Of a stretch of 64,000 nt of DNA, positions 53,070 through 64,000 are shown piece after piece. The notes under the pieces were generated by a model, which saw nothing but the letters and a program-made list of their open reading frames with translations, did no database searches and was not told the origin of the DNA. The stretch is from Proteles cristata cristata (Eukaryota; Chordata; Mammalia; Carnivora; Hyaenidae), in NCBI GenBank assembly GCA_017311185.1, contig JAESUZ010001712.1:2852001-2916000 (forward strand), given 5' to 3'. How positions within the stretch are numbered: the stretch's first letter is position 1; every line of letters starts with the position of its first letter. Made by a program: the position numbers and the translations under genes.

Positions 53070-53926
53070 TAAAATCTCATAGGAATTAGATATAAAAGGA
53101 CTCCAGGTAAAACCTGATTTGGGAAGGAAAAAATCTGGGATTGATGTAAATGACTGATTCTATTTTAACCCCCGAAGCACTGACATTAATAGATCATCAT
53201 GTTCTGCCTTCCAACCCAAATCTGGAAAATCATGTCCTAGAAAGAAATTGTTATAGACTTTAAATTTCATTCTATCATCCCTGCCCCTTTCCAACCAGGC
53301 TGAAATTAAAGCTCTATTAAAAAGTGAATTCATTTAATATAACTTAAATTGACTGGCTTATCTGTCAGAGCCAGAACTACATTTCACAGCCCTTCACATA
53401 CCAGCAAGTGAATGTATAAACACTTTGTTCTTTGCTGTTCCCAAGGTCTAAAATGCCTGCACATGAACAAAACAAATCCATAATACAAATTATGGGTATG
53501 GATAATATAAAATCAATGGACCAAAATTACATATTTTAACAATTTCTAAATAATGTTTTATACCTAATAGCATAATTTGAGGAACTCAACAAAGTGACAA
53601 AATCCATTAACATTCCTGCGAGTCAACCCAGTCTCCCTTTTTTCAGGACATCTAACGTATCTCAGGTTTAACAAGGACCACAGTGTGAAGGGCAAAGAGT
53701 CAAATACTCTGGATACCAACCAGAGCTATATCAAGATTCAACCTAGTCAGAATCTCATGAGCTGATAAACATTTTCTCTTCTGATCTTGCCTGAATCAGA
53801 CGACTAATCCACCCAGCACACTCAGACAAGCCAGTAAAACAAAGGAAGATATTTTATGCAACTCAGCTCCAACCACAGAGACACTTGGGAATGTACCCTC
53901 CAATCCTGTGGTCATTAGAAAGTGCC
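53070..53926. other. Intergenic DNA, no gene recognised
   Basis: AT-rich, unique-looking sequence with no recognised gene or repeat. Confidence 0.35.
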
Positions 53927-53940
53927 AGTTATGGGGCGCC

Positions 53941-54154
53941 CGGGTGGCTTAGTTGGTTAAGCGTCCGACTTTCGCTCAGGTCATGACCTCGCGGTTCGTG
54001 GGTTCAAGCCCCGCGTCGGGCTCTGTGCTGACTGCCAGCTCAGAGCCTGGAGCTTGTTTCAGAGTCTGTCACTCCCTCTCTCTCTGACCCTCCCCTGCTC
54101 ATGCTGTCTCTCTCTCCTAGAAATAAATAAAATATTTAAAAAAAAAAAAAAAAA
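53941..54154 (+). mobile_element. Young CAN-SINE
   Basis: Begins with 'ggggcgcccgggtggcttag' just inside the left flank. It has the 'tctcctagaaataaataaaa' end and poly(A). It is flanked by a perfect 14-bp duplication, AGAAAGTGCCAGTT (53927-53940 and 54155-54168). Confidence 0.97.
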
Positions 54155-54392
54155 AGAAAGTGCCAGTTGTTCTCTGGGTCAACAGTGACTTCCTGAGTAC
54201 CTGCTTTATCTTGCACCAAGCTCAATGCTGCCTTTGCAAAGAAGTTTCAGTCTCTGCCTTGAGAGTTCATGGTCAGTCACTTAGTCTAGAAAAGTTAGTA
54301 ATGACATAAAAGCAAACTGAATAAAACTGAAATAGTCTCTATTTATCACCTAGAGTGAATATCTTTATAAATATCTTTCTAGTTACAGATAC

Positions 54393-54753
54393 TGCTATAA
54401 ACTGAATAATTGTGTTCCCTCTCTCAGTTCATATGTTGAAATCATCATCCCTGTGATGGTATGGCAGGTGGAGATTTGGGGAGGTGATTAAGTCATGAGT
54501 GTGGAACCCTCATGAATGGGATTGCTGTCCTTGTAAAACGGACCCCAGAGAGCTTTCCCTTCTGCCATGTGAAGACACAGTATGAAGATAGGCCATCTAC
54601 AAACCGAGAAGCTGGACCTCACCAGACACAGAATCTGCCAGCGTTTTGATCTTGGGCTACCCAACTTCCAGAGCTGTGAGAAATAAATCTCTTTTATTCA
54701 TAAGCCACCTGGTTTATGATATTTTGCCATAGCAGCCTAAATAGACTAAGACA
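54393..54753 (+). mobile_element. Solo LTR, ERVL-MaLR (MLT1A-like)
   Basis: Same ordered phrases as the LTR at 31558: 'ttcatatgttgaaatcatcatccctgtgatggtatgg', 'gaggtgattaagtcatgagtgtggaaccctcatgaatgggattg', 'ctcaccagacacagaatctgccag', 'ttccagagctgtgagaaataaat', and an end in 'agcagcctaaatagactaagaca'. An old, solitary LTR. Confidence 0.87.
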
Positions 54754-55119
54754 AACATATACACAGTTTTTTCTTTTGATTTAAAAAACACACTCCTACT
54801 CTACATATCAATTTGTGATCTGCTTTCTTCATTTAGTATCTTGTCAACATCTTTTTACTACCATAGAAGCTGTGTTTGGGTGGAGCTATGTCCTTCTTGC
54901 TCATTCCTAAATCCTCAGCACCTGAAGGAGTTCTCCCTGTCCAGTATCATTCTCTGCAATATTTTTTTTCTTTACAAATGCTTCAAAAATGAAAGGGGAA
55001 GATATGTATATTTTACTACTGTAAGGAGAAGAAATATTTACAGTTTCTTCCAAAGCTTTAATTGTTCTAAAGTTTTTTTAAAAATGGTCCTTAAATTTAC
55101 TCAAAAAAAATCTTTTCTG

Positions 55120-55316
55120 AGGGCATCTGGGTGGCTCAGTCTATTAAGCCTCTGACTTTAGCTCGGGTCATGATCTCATGGTTTGTGGGTTCAAGTCCCA
55201 CATGGGGCTCTGTGCTGATGGTGTGGAGCCTGCTTGGAATTCTCTCTCAACCTCTACCCGAGTTGCACTCTCACTCTCTCTCTCTCTTTCTCTCTCAAAG
55301 TAAAAAAATAAACTTA
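55120..55316 (+). mobile_element. CAN-SINE, older copy
   Basis: Begins 'agggcatctgggtggctcagtctattaagcctctgac' and ends 'ctctctcaaagtaaaaaaataaac'. A weak duplication of about TCTTTTC flanks it. Confidence 0.85.
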
Positions 55317-55849
55317 AAAACTCTTTTCCTAAATATTTCTTTTAATACAAAAAAGAGAAAGGTTTACTTGTTAGGACTCACTGCCTCTAAGACAGCTGTT
55401 GGGAGTTGAGAGCTTGGGCACTGAAAGTACAGACCTGAACTCCCTTTTCAGCTTTACTCTTATGAGAACTGTGATCCTTATTTCTACATCTTAAGAAAAA
55501 AGAAGAATGTTAAAAAAAAAAAAAAGACTAAAAATAGCACCTCCTTCATAGAGCTGTGGTAAATTGAAGTCAGTTAATGCTTGCAGTGGACCAAACAGTG
55601 TCTGAGATAGGTACTTGGTACCTACCAGATACATTTTTTTTTTTTCTTAGCTGTTGCTCTTACCACTGAAGAGACTAAAAATCCCTGAGGCGATTTCTGC
55701 AGAGACTGATTTTACACAAAAGTGCTTTGCTCTAAAAGCATTTCCTTTTGAGTTATTTCTGTAGTTCAACATCGATATTAGTGGAATGTGTAGAACTACA
55801 AATATACACAGTAGTCTCTGGGATCCATGTCAGCCAGCCACTGAGGAGT

Positions 55850-55885
55850 TTCCTTTTCCTTTTCCTTTCTTTCTTTTCTTTCTTA
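55850..55885. repeat. (TTTTCC)n/(TTTC)n pyrimidine tract
   Basis: Visible pyrimidine repeat directly before a partial SINE. Confidence 0.85.
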
Positions 55886-56002
55886 TAGACTCCATGCCTG
55901 GCTCAGAGCCCAACACAGGGCTTGAACTCACAACCCTGAGATCAAAACCTGAGCTGAGATCAAGAGTCAGACATCTGACCCTCTAAGCCACCCAGGTGCC
56001 CC
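55886..56002 (-). mobile_element. Partial CAN-SINE, reverse orientation
   Basis: 'gactccatgcctggctcagagcccaacacagggcttgaactcacaaccctgag...taagccacccaggtgcccc'. The head is intact. The GA-rich body is replaced by the pyrimidine tract to the left. Confidence 0.82.
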
Positions 56003-57291
56003 AGGTTGTGCTTTCTTCATCATTGCACATATAGTGACTCCTATGAAATGTTAAAAATGATGTAAAAAAAAAAAAAAGGATAAAGCTATGGGGGTGTATT
56101 GTATTAGTAAAATATCACTCACTCTTTGGTTCATTTCTGTTAGTGAGACTGAGCTCTCCCCATCTGCCGTTTTTGCTCATAATGCTGACTTATGAAATTT
56201 CAGAGCCTGACCTTTAAAATGAAAGTCTTCATAAGTAACAAGAGGTGTCACAGGATAAGATGAAAAAGATCTTGTTGTTTCCTTCTGCAGATGGAGAAAG
56301 ATCTTTTCTCCATGAAACCAGTTCCAATAGTGTAATTTGATAAAATGCTAATATAAGAGTAGTCACAAGAATATAATCTTGCTTGTGTGTGTGAATGACT
56401 GTTGCCAGCTTATTTTCTTCCTTTATCGAAATCTGTCCTTGCAAATAATATGAACAAAGGCTCCTGTTAAGAGCCCCAAGACTTACGAATTGTTGCCATG
56501 ACCTGTAAAAATAATGGTGCTTGTTATTCTCTCGGACTCTCCCCTAGATCCTTTCTCTTTTTTTTTTCTTTTGAGGCCTGCCTTTGTGCCCCAGGAGGCT
56601 AAGCCCCACGAATGCCCCTCCCCCACGCTTGTGAATGGCCTTGTTCGTTTTGGCCAATGGAAGAGCCAGGACATCTGGTGAGACAAGCACAATTTAAATT
56701 TGTGCAAGGCACAAAGTTTAAGGAGACCTTCTCCATCAGGTGTGCCCTGCCCTGCCCTATGTAAGCCCTTGCCTGCCTGCTTCGCCCAAGAGATAAGGAG
56801 GAGGACATTCATTCCACTTCTTGCCGACTTTGGGCTTTGTTGCCAGTTTGGTGACAGCCCCATCAGAAGAAGGACATCGGGGGAGACTCTGCCAGGGCTC
56901 CAGTCCTCCCTGGCTCTCCTGCCCCTCCAGCCCTAACGATGGAAACAGTTTCCCACTGTTATTGAGCTCTGAGAGCCCCAATAGTTCTCTTAGCCTTACT
57001 GCCTTTACAAGTAGTTCCTTCATTAAGTCTCTAGAACCATCTGAGTCAGAGGTTATTTCCTATAAGGATGCCGGCTAAGCCAATAATCTTTAACACCAAA
57101 GAAAGTAATTTTGATTGTTTATCTTGATAATTTGTTGCTCTGGTAATAATATTGCGATTGATAGTTCGGTAATTCTTCACTAATATGAATAATTAAAATG
57201 AGACTTTCAAATCACTAATATAAATAATTAAAATGAGACTTTTTATATAAAAAAAGACTTTCAAACTTAAAGTCCATGCATTTGCACAATT
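56003..57291. other. Intergenic DNA, with an LTR-like repeat near 56570-57080
   Basis: The moderately GC-rich part includes 'ggccttgttcgttttggccaatgg' and 'tacaagtagttccttcattaagtctctagaaccatctgagtcagaggttatttcctataaggatgccgg', textures of an old mammalian interspersed repeat, probably LTR-like, which I cannot name. Overlapping open frames (up to 126 codons) look incidental. Confidence 0.35.
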
Positions 57292-57307
57292 TCTTGTGCA
57301 ATAATTT

Positions 57308-57526
57308 TTTAAATTGTTTTTTAATGTTTTATTTATTTCTAGGAGAGAGAGAGACAGCGTGAGCAGGGGAGGGTCAGAGAGAGAGGGAGTCACAGACTGA
57401 AACAGGCTACAGGCTCTGAGCTGGCAGTCAGCACAGAGCCGGACGCGGGGCTCGAACCCACGAACCGCGAGATCATGACCTAAGCGAGAGTCGGACACTC
57501 AACCGACTAAGCCACCCAGGCGCCCC
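57308..57526 (-). mobile_element. Young CAN-SINE, reverse orientation
   Basis: Carries 'tatttatttctaggagagag' and 'ctggcagtcagcacagagccggacgcgggg'. It is flanked by a perfect 16-bp duplication, TCTTGTGCAATAATTT (57292-57307 and 57527-57542). Confidence 0.97.
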
Positions 57527-57542
57527 TCTTGTGCAATAATTT

Positions 57543-58600
57543 AAAAGACCCAGAGTTTTGTCTCATTTAAGCAGCAAACAAATGAGAGAAAAAACTTCAG
57601 TGAAAGTTAAGAAGCGAGGAAGGAGGAAGTATTTAGAAAGCAAGTCTATTTGGGTCAGAACAAAAATTCCATCTTTGCAAACTTGTTTTTTTTTTTTTTT
57701 TTCTTTTTAAGAATCTCTGACTCGATCTTTCCTGATTTTCCAAGGTTTATTCTATGAAAAAGAGACAGAGAGCCATTGTTATGCTGGGAAGTTTGGGTGC
57801 ATGTCTTCAGTTAGTGCTGTGCAAACCATATTTGGGAAGATGTGTTATTCGCTGCATAGAAACTCCTCATAGGGGACAGTGCATGGGCAAGATGAGACGG
57901 CTGTGTGGCAGTTCCTTTGCTAGCACATCTCACATCCCTGGAAATTACAATTGCTCTGCCCTCAGGGGAGCTGTTTAACAAGTTGTGACTATCAACCAGC
58001 AAAGTACAGCAATATCCAGTGTGTCCCCATTTTGAAAAGGTATAGATTTAGTTCCATGTGATTGAAAGGGCAGAAGGTCAGGTGAAGAAACCAGTGCTCC
58101 AGCCCTGGGACTGCCACCCCTGCCCAGAGGCTCGCCCACCTACACACCAGCCTATTGTGTCACCACCCCGTCTGTTACTCACCAAGATGAAGCAATCGAT
58201 GTGACAATGCTCACATTCATCATTTGTCTTGAGGGGAAATGAAGCCATCACTTCTAAGCATCTCCGGTTTGTTTAGATGGCAGGATACTTGCAGAGTTCC
58301 AGTGTGAGTTTCTACTGCTGCAGACACTGATGTCTTGACTTACACATACACGAACTGGGCTAGCTGTTGATAAGAAAATGTTAATTAGTGTTATAACTGC
58401 TCTTTAATTTACATATTGTGTTAACTAACTTTCTCCTCGGGAGTGAGCAGATTTGGAGAATAGGAGCAAGAGAACTAGGTAACCTCAGAGATATGAAAGA
58501 TTTTAAAAGTTTTTCTTCCCCCAACTACCCTTCTAATTCAGAATCTCCTCCACCTTGTCCCTACCAGGGGTCTTTCTACTTCTAATGATTTCCCTGGAGG
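57543..58600. other. Intergenic DNA holding one small Cys-rich open frame
   Basis: No recognised repeat. The open frame at 57754-57978 (74 codons) begins with basic residues and a hydrophobic stretch, then has several cysteines. It has a weak start context and no known homologue to my knowledge. It is treated as a candidate only, not as a gene. Confidence 0.25.
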
Positions 58601-59035
58601 GAAAGGGGATGCGTACTAGTACTTGATCATTTGCTAGGTACTATGTGTAGGTATTTTTCCTTATTCCTCACAATCACCTTAGCAGATAGGAACTGCTATT
58701 CCTACTTGATAAATGTTGAAACTAAGATTCAGGGGCGCCTGGGTGGCTTAGTCGGTTAAGCGTCCGACTTTCACTTAGGTCATGATCTCGCGGTTTGTGG
58801 GTTTGAGCCCCGCATCGGGCTCTGTTCTGACTGCCAGCTCAGAGCCTGGAGCCTGTTTCAGTCTGTGACTCCCTCTCTCTCTGACTCTCCCCTGCTCACG
58901 CTGTCTCTCTCTCTCTCTCTCCTAGAAATAAAATATTTTAAAAAAAAGAAAAAAAGAAACTAAGATTCAGAGAGTATAAGAAACTTCTTACAAACAAGTT
59001 TGTAGACTTCTGATTTTAACTCCAACATATAAAAA
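58600..59035 (+). mobile_element. MIR remnant split by a young SINE
   Basis: 'atttgctaggtactatgtgtaggtatttttccttattcctcacaatcaccttagcagataggaactgctattcc...' precedes and 'agagagtataagaaacttcttac...' follows the SINE at 58733-58955. The two halves join in MIR order. Confidence 0.65.
58733..58955 (+). mobile_element. Young CAN-SINE inserted in a MIR
   Basis: Begins 'gggcgcctgggtggcttagtcgg' and ends 'tctctcctagaaataaaat' plus an A-rich tail. It is flanked by a perfect 15-bp duplication, GAAACTAAGATTCAG (58718-58732 and 58956-58970). Confidence 0.97.
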
Positions 59036-59799
59036 GCTTTGAAGTCATCATTCATATCCTAACAATAAGAAAGACCTGGACAAACTGAAAATCAGTTACT
59101 TTTCTTGGCCTCATCAGAGAACTGAATTCACAGGGCAAACTGCTACCCCTAAATCTGGTGAGGCAGGTGGGTACACATAATACTGCTAAAATCTTATCTG
59201 GAGCAAAAGCCACTGGATCCATAAACTGGTAATAAACATGTAAATGATAATTTTGTCAAGTTACTGGAAGCTGAGTGTGGACTAGCATGACGGTGGGAAA
59301 CTACTTGGGGAGGGGTCACAATTTTAGTGGGAGCCCCCTATTTATGTGCGTTTTACATCCAGGAAATGCACCAGGTTCTCAAGGTGGTGATCAGAGAAAG
59401 ATATCTTTGTGGATCTGTTCCTGGGGGAAAAAAAGCATAATCCTTGGGAAATACACCAAGAATATTTTTCATAATCTACTTCAGGGGAAAACACTTGGAG
59501 CCTTATTCTGGCTTGGAGAAGAGTATTCCTCTCACTCCAGCTCCCTCCTGACTTCCTGTTTGCCTAAGGAAAAAAACAAAACCAGGAACAACAACCATCT
59601 GTAACAGGAGTCAGGCCTCAAGGAAATAGATGGCGAATGTTGTAGCCAGGTAAGGCAGTAGGGGGCAGGGAGAAACACTTGTGAAGGCTGCAGCCCAGAA
59701 ACACAGACCCACTAAAGGAATGAAATTTAATTCGAAGATTATAAAAGGCTACCTCTTTTTCACACCTTACTACTTCACCACCAGGGTTCCAATATAATC
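59036..59799. other. Intergenic DNA, no gene recognised
   Basis: A 109-codon open frame (59275-59604) carries no recognisable domain. Confidence 0.35.
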
Positions 59800-61480
59800 A
59801 CAGTGGATTACAGCTAAAAGAGCTAAATAAATAAAACATAAAAAAATAAAAAAAAACAAAAAGCTATAAGACACAGACCAACTCTCTCTCAGGAGGAGTA
59901 TTTGGGGAAGCCCAAAGTCAACAGGGGAGACAAAAGCAAAGAAGCTGAGGAACTGGAAGCCTCTGGTACCTACAGCTATAGCAAATATTAAAGCCCAACT
60001 TGTAGCCATATTAACATAAACCCCTACTCTAATGCCTATTTATCTCAGTTCCTATTATCCAACAAAACATGTCTAATACTCAACAAACAATTACAAGGAG
60101 TGCCAAAAGGCAAAAAATAAACACAGACTAAGGAAACAAAGCAGTTATCAGAACTAGACTCAAATATCACACAACTGTGGGAATTTTCTGACACAGAATT
60201 AAAAATATCTATGATTAATATGTTAAGGGCCCAAATAGAAAATTTAAACATGGAAGAACAGATGGGCAGTGTAAAGAGACAGATGGAAAGTCTAAGACAG
60301 AACCAAAAGGAAATGCCAGACATCAAAAACACTATAACAGAAATGAAGAAAACCTTTGATGGGTTCATCAGTTGACTTGGCATGGCTGAGAAAAGAATCA
60401 CTGGTAGTCAACAAAAGCCATCCAAAGTGAAATACAAAGGGAAAAATAATGAAGGAAAAAATAAAAACAGAACAGAGCATCCAATTGTGGAACAATATCA
60501 AAAGATGCAATATGTATATCATTGGAATACAAGAAGGAGAAGAAAAACAGAAGAAAGCAGAAGAAATGTTTGAAAGAATAATGGCTGAGATTTTTTTCCA
60601 AAATTAATGAAAGACCTCAAACAATAGACCAATGAAAGTCAGAAAAAAACAAACAAGGTGAACACAAAACAAAACAAAAACAGCCGTCTAAGGATATCAT
60701 ATGAAATTGAAAGACATCAAAGAGAAAAAGAAACTTCTAAAGGAAGATAGAAGACTGAAAATGTATCTGCAAAGAAAACAAGGATAAGAATGACAGCAAA
60801 CCTTTTGTCAGAAACGGTGCAAGAAAGCAGAGTAGAGTGAAAGCCTTAAAGTGTTGGAAGAGGAAAAAAACCCCTGCCAACCTAGAATTCTATATCCAGT
60901 GAAACTATCCTTCAAAAGTGAAGGAGAAATAGAGACTTTCATAGAAAATCAAAGCCTGAGGGAATTTCTCACCAGTAGACTTGTTCTGTAAATGTCTTCA
61001 TTCACTGGGGCTCCTATAACAAAGTACCATAGACCGAGTGGCTTATAAACAACAGGGATTTATTTCTCACAGTTCAGGAGGCTGGAAGTCCCACAAGTCT
61101 AGATGTGCAGATCTGGTTTCTGGTGAGAGCTCACTTCCTAGTTCACAGACCTCCATCTTGCCACTGTGTCCTCACATGACAGAAGGGAGTAAGAAAGCTC
61201 TCTGGGCCACATTTTATAAGGGCTTTAATCCTATTCAGGAGGGAACATCATAAATTAGGCCTCATGGCTTAATAACCTCCCAAAGGCCCCACCATCAAAT
61301 ACTATTACACTGGAGAATAAGTTTAAACATGAATTTGGGGGGAGGGTCACAAACATTTATTCTATGGCACCAAGAAATGTTAAAAGAAGTTCTTTAGACA
61401 GAAGGAAAATGATATAAATCAAAAACGTGAATCTATATTAAAAAAGGAAGAGTATCATAGAATTGATTGGTCTAAAAGAT
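59800..61480 (+). mobile_element. Ancient L1M ORF1 region, split by an MLT1A-like LTR
   Basis: 'tgtgggaattttctgacacagaattaaaaatatctatgattaatatgttaagggcc', 'cagaaccaaaaggaaatgcc', 'gaagaaaacctttgatgggttcatcagttgac', 'ctagaattctatatccagtgaaactatccttcaaaagtgaagg', then after the LTR 'agaaatgttaaaagaagttctttagacagaaggaaaatgatat'. These follow the ORF1 and ORF1-ORF2 spacer of old L1. Stops and indels break all frames. Confidence 0.82.
60993..61372 (-). mobile_element. Solo LTR, ERVL-MaLR (MLT1A-like), reverse orientation, inside L1M
   Basis: Reverse complement of the same LTR family: 'ttcactggggctcctataacaaagtaccatagaccgagtggcttataaacaacag', 'cttcctagttcacagacctccatcttgccactgtgtcctcacatgac', 'taataacctcccaaaggccccacc', and an end near 'cacaaacatttattctatggcac'. 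L1M ORF1 sequence continues on both sides. Confidence 0.87.
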
Positions 61481-61506
61481 AAGTTTTTATTTAAAAAAAT
61501 AATAAT

Positions 61507-61715
61507 GGGGCACCTAGGGGGGCTCAGTCAGTTGAGCATCCAGCTCTTGACTACAGCCCAGGTCATGATCTCACAGTTTTGTGGGTTTGAGGCCTGTATC
61601 GGGCTCCACACGGACCCTGCAGAGCGTGCTTGGGATTCTCCCCCTCTCTCTGCCCCTCCTCAGCTCATGCTTTCTTTGTCTCTCTCTCTCAAAATAAATA
61701 AATAAGCTTAAAATA
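61507..61715 (+). mobile_element. CAN-SINE, older copy
   Basis: Begins 'ggggcacctaggggggctcagtcagttgagcatccagctcttgac' and ends 'ctctctcaaaataaataaataagctt'. Confidence 0.87.
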
Positions 61716-62030
61716 AAGAAATAACAGTAACAATGTATTAGGTGATTAGACTATCTGGATAAGTGAAATGAATGACAATAATACCACAAGGGACGTAAGA
61801 AATCGAACATACTTTGTTACAAGGTACTTTTACTACATGGGAAAAGGTATAGTACTATTTGAAAGTAGATTAGTTGAGGTGTATATTGTTAAACTCTAGT
61901 ATAACCACTTAAAAAATGAATTTTAATGAAAATGCTAAGAGAGCAGATAAAGTGAAATCATACAAAATTCATATAAAATGTATGAATTAAACCAGAGAAT
62001 GCAGAAATACAGGGGAAATTCAAGCATGTA
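61716..62030. other. AT-rich intergenic DNA, no gene recognised
   Basis: Nothing recognised. It may be a continuation of an old L1. Confidence 0.3.
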
Positions 62031-62250
62031 TATTACTTACTAAATGCCAGGCACTGTTCTGACCACTTTGGAAACATTAACTCTTTTCATCTACCTTGCA
62101 ACACTATGAAACAAGTAAAATTATTTAACTTTTAACTCTCTCTTTTAGTGAGGAAACTAAGGCACAAAGAGGTCAATTGTCTGGTCCAAATTACACAGCC
62201 AGTAAATGGTGAAGTGGGGATTCAAACTCCAAGCAACTCTTGCTCTTAAG
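62030..62250 (+). mobile_element. MIR remnant
   Basis: 'aatgccaggcactgttctgaccactttggaaacattaac...tagtgaggaaactaaggcacaaagaggtcaattgtctggtccaaattacacagccagtaaatggtgaagtggggattcaaac' covers most of MIR. Confidence 0.82.
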
Positions 62251-62399
62251 CCTTATACTAAATGGCTTTATCTACATTAGAGCCAGAATGTGAAATTGAG
62301 TCTCTCTGGTTACAGTGTTTGTGCCTTTATTGACTAAGCCAGAAATATACTCTTCTACCTCCATTTGTAGACCTTTTAATTTTTCAGAGCTCTGGACTT

Positions 62400-63005
62400 T
62401 TATTTTTAAAACTTTTCTCTAGGTTACTTACATAATATTTGCTCATTATAAAAACAAAGTCAGTATAGAAATGTATAAGAGAATATAAAAATAATCCTGT
62501 TACCCAGAGTAAGTCACTATGACATTTCAGTAACTGTGGCTTCATACATATCTTTAAGCATATATACAAATACATAGTTAAAGCTATATTAATAGAATAT
62601 TATACATACTATTCTAATTAGGAACATGTTTGTTTTCTTCTAGTCTTTTACTTTCTTCTTCTGTGTTCACTCCCCTCAGCCTTTCCCTACACCCTACCTG
62701 CCTCAAACTGGGAAATCAATTTTAATATAAAATCTCATAAACATATATTTACATTTATAGGGATTTTGCCATTTATTTTACAAAAGTGCAATCTTATTTT
62801 ATACGTTTTTCTGGGCCTTGCTTTTCACTTAACAATACATCATGGAAGTCCTTCAAATAATCTTGTATAGATATAACCATTCATTCTAATACCCCAAGTT
62901 GTAAATTAACTGCAGCAAATTCCATAGTTTCCTTGTGAATTTTCTTGTAGATTTAGTTTTTGACCTTTACAAATGCTGCAACAAAAGTTTTATGCTGAAC
63001 TTCTT
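62400..63005 (-). mobile_element. Ancient L1 3' end, antisense
   Basis: 'gggccttgcttttcacttaacaatacatcatggaagtccttcaaataatcttg', 'aaattaactgcagcaaattccatagtttcc' and 'tacaaatgctgcaacaaaagttttatgctgaac' are the reverse complement of the old L1 3' region. Confidence 0.5.
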
Positions 63006-63276
63006 GTTAAGGAGACAGATTGAACCTCGTGGTCCTTGGCAAACCCGCTGAAATCAGAGTAAATGGGTTGTTGTAAAGGCGGAAGCCCAAGAGGACAAAG
63101 AATAGGAGAAGTGATGTCAATGAAGTGGACAAATGGCATCAAGTGTGGCAGACGTCAGCAAGAGTGAGGTACAGTCTAGTATACACCGCACAGCCTCTGG
63201 GGGCTCAGGAGCAGGTGGTATCAGATGCCCCTGAAGTGGGAGGGAAAGTGGGACTTGAAAGAGTACACTTGTTTTA

Positions 63277-63492
63277 CTTATTTATTTTTAACTTTTTTTC
63301 ATTTTTGAGAGACAGAGAGAGACAGAGTATGAGTAGGGGAGGGGCGGAGAGAGAAGGAGTCACAATCTGAAGCAGGCTCCAGGCTCTGAGCTGTCAGTAC
63401 AGAGCCCAACACAGGGCTTGAACTCACAAAACGTGAAATCATGACCTGAACCAGTGTCGGATGCTCAACCGACTGTTCCACCCAGGTACCCC
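63277..63492 (-). mobile_element. CAN-SINE, reverse orientation, older copy
   Basis: T-rich start, then 'tttttgagagacagagagagacagagtatgag...accgactgttccacccaggtacccc'. It is flanked by an 18-bp duplication with three mismatches (63259-63276 and 63493-63510). Confidence 0.92.
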
Positions 63493-63510
63493 AAGGGTAG
63501 AATTGTTTTA

Positions 63511-64000
63511 GTGTTTGGTTGAGGAGCAGTTAGACCATCTGGATTCCCTCCCCAACTTCACGCAGCTTAACTGACTACCAATCCCCCACTCTGGGTGAAG
63601 ACTCAAATTTTGTTCTCTGGAGTGGGTAAAACAGAGAGTCTTTAGACTGAGGGACACTAAGTACAGTTGGGGGCAGAGGTCTATAATTGCAAACAAGAGA
63701 ATTAAGTAAAAGGTTACATGCCACATGGCTCTGTTCCTCCCCTAGGGCTCTAATAATATCTGGAGGCCAGATGTATTCTAACCAGTTGAGCAATTAGAAG
63801 TGTCCTGTCTGGGCAACGTAATGTAATCAACCTGAAGAAAAGATCTAAAGGTACCGATACCAATTGATCTCCAAAAGAAATAGTCCTGTCATATCAAATG
63901 ATAAGCTCTAGTGCAGAGAGCTTTGAAATAGCACTTGAGTATCTCACTCTTAAATGTGAGCTAACAGCCCAAAATAATTATGATTTTGAGGAGAATCTCT
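63511..64000. other. Intergenic DNA, no gene recognised
   Basis: Two overlapping minus-strand open frames of 72 codons have no recognisable content. Confidence 0.35.

Noticed and set aside
53941..54015. tRNA-like heads of SINEs resembling tRNA genes
   Set aside because: A-box and B-box-like motifs are present, but the cloverleaf is degenerate and is followed by SINE body and poly(A) tail with flanking duplications.
60382..60573. Lys/Arg-rich open frame in A-rich DNA
   Set aside because: It is a piece of the degraded L1M ORF1, with stops on both sides.

Overview
This window is nuclear genomic DNA from a carnivore, almost certainly a cat (Felidae). The main evidence is about 28 tRNA-derived CAN-SINE copies. 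The best-preserved ones start GGGGCGCCTGGGTGGCTTAG and carry the felid-type body, a CT-rich stretch and an A-rich tail, unlike the dog form as I remember it. Two L1 3' ends with intact target-site duplications, ERVL-MaLR (MLT1A-like) LTRs and older MIR, L2, L1M and hAT-Charlie relics make up most of the rest. No bacterial, phage or CRISPR material is visible.

The only protein-coding gene I can support is NPY (prepro-neuropeptide Y), on the + strand. Exon 1 (about 22039-22124) is non-coding, exon 2 is 23021-23208, exon 3 is 27320-27400 and exon 4 is 29268 to about 29465. The coding sequence is join(23021..23208,27320..27400,29268..29292), 294 nt encoding 97 residues. These are a 28-residue signal peptide, the 36-residue NPY hormone, a Gly-Lys-Arg amidation and cleavage site, and the 30-residue C-flanking peptide (CPON). 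A TATA box (22008-22014) lies 31 bp before the inferred transcription start, inside a CpG island covering about 21340-23280. A poly(A) signal lies at 29446-29451. All splice sites are GT-AG.

Layout: 1-21 kb is upstream intergenic DNA with L1M and L2 relics, SINEs, and a 5'-truncated felid L1 with a perfect 17-bp duplication (13089-14217). A (CA)n microsatellite lies about 1.24 kb before the start site. 21.3-29.5 kb is NPY; its intron 2 holds a small hAT cluster split by a young SINE. 29.5-64 kb is downstream intergenic DNA: MIR, L2, L1M and MLT1 relics, a nested pile of L1s and SINEs at 37.9-39.9 kb, a second felid L1 3' end (42941-43622), and an L1M ORF1 remnant interrupted by an MLT1A-like LTR (59.8-61.5 kb).

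I found no convincing novel system. The best leads are local: splicing assembles the NPY start-codon context, exon 3 is a frame-neutral exon carrying the whole amidation and processing site, one exon-like segment (7694-7879) has strong splice signals, and one small Cys-rich ORF (57754-57978) has a signal-peptide-like start. Both of the last two are probably chance. Repeat family names come from memory of consensus sequences, not from a database search.
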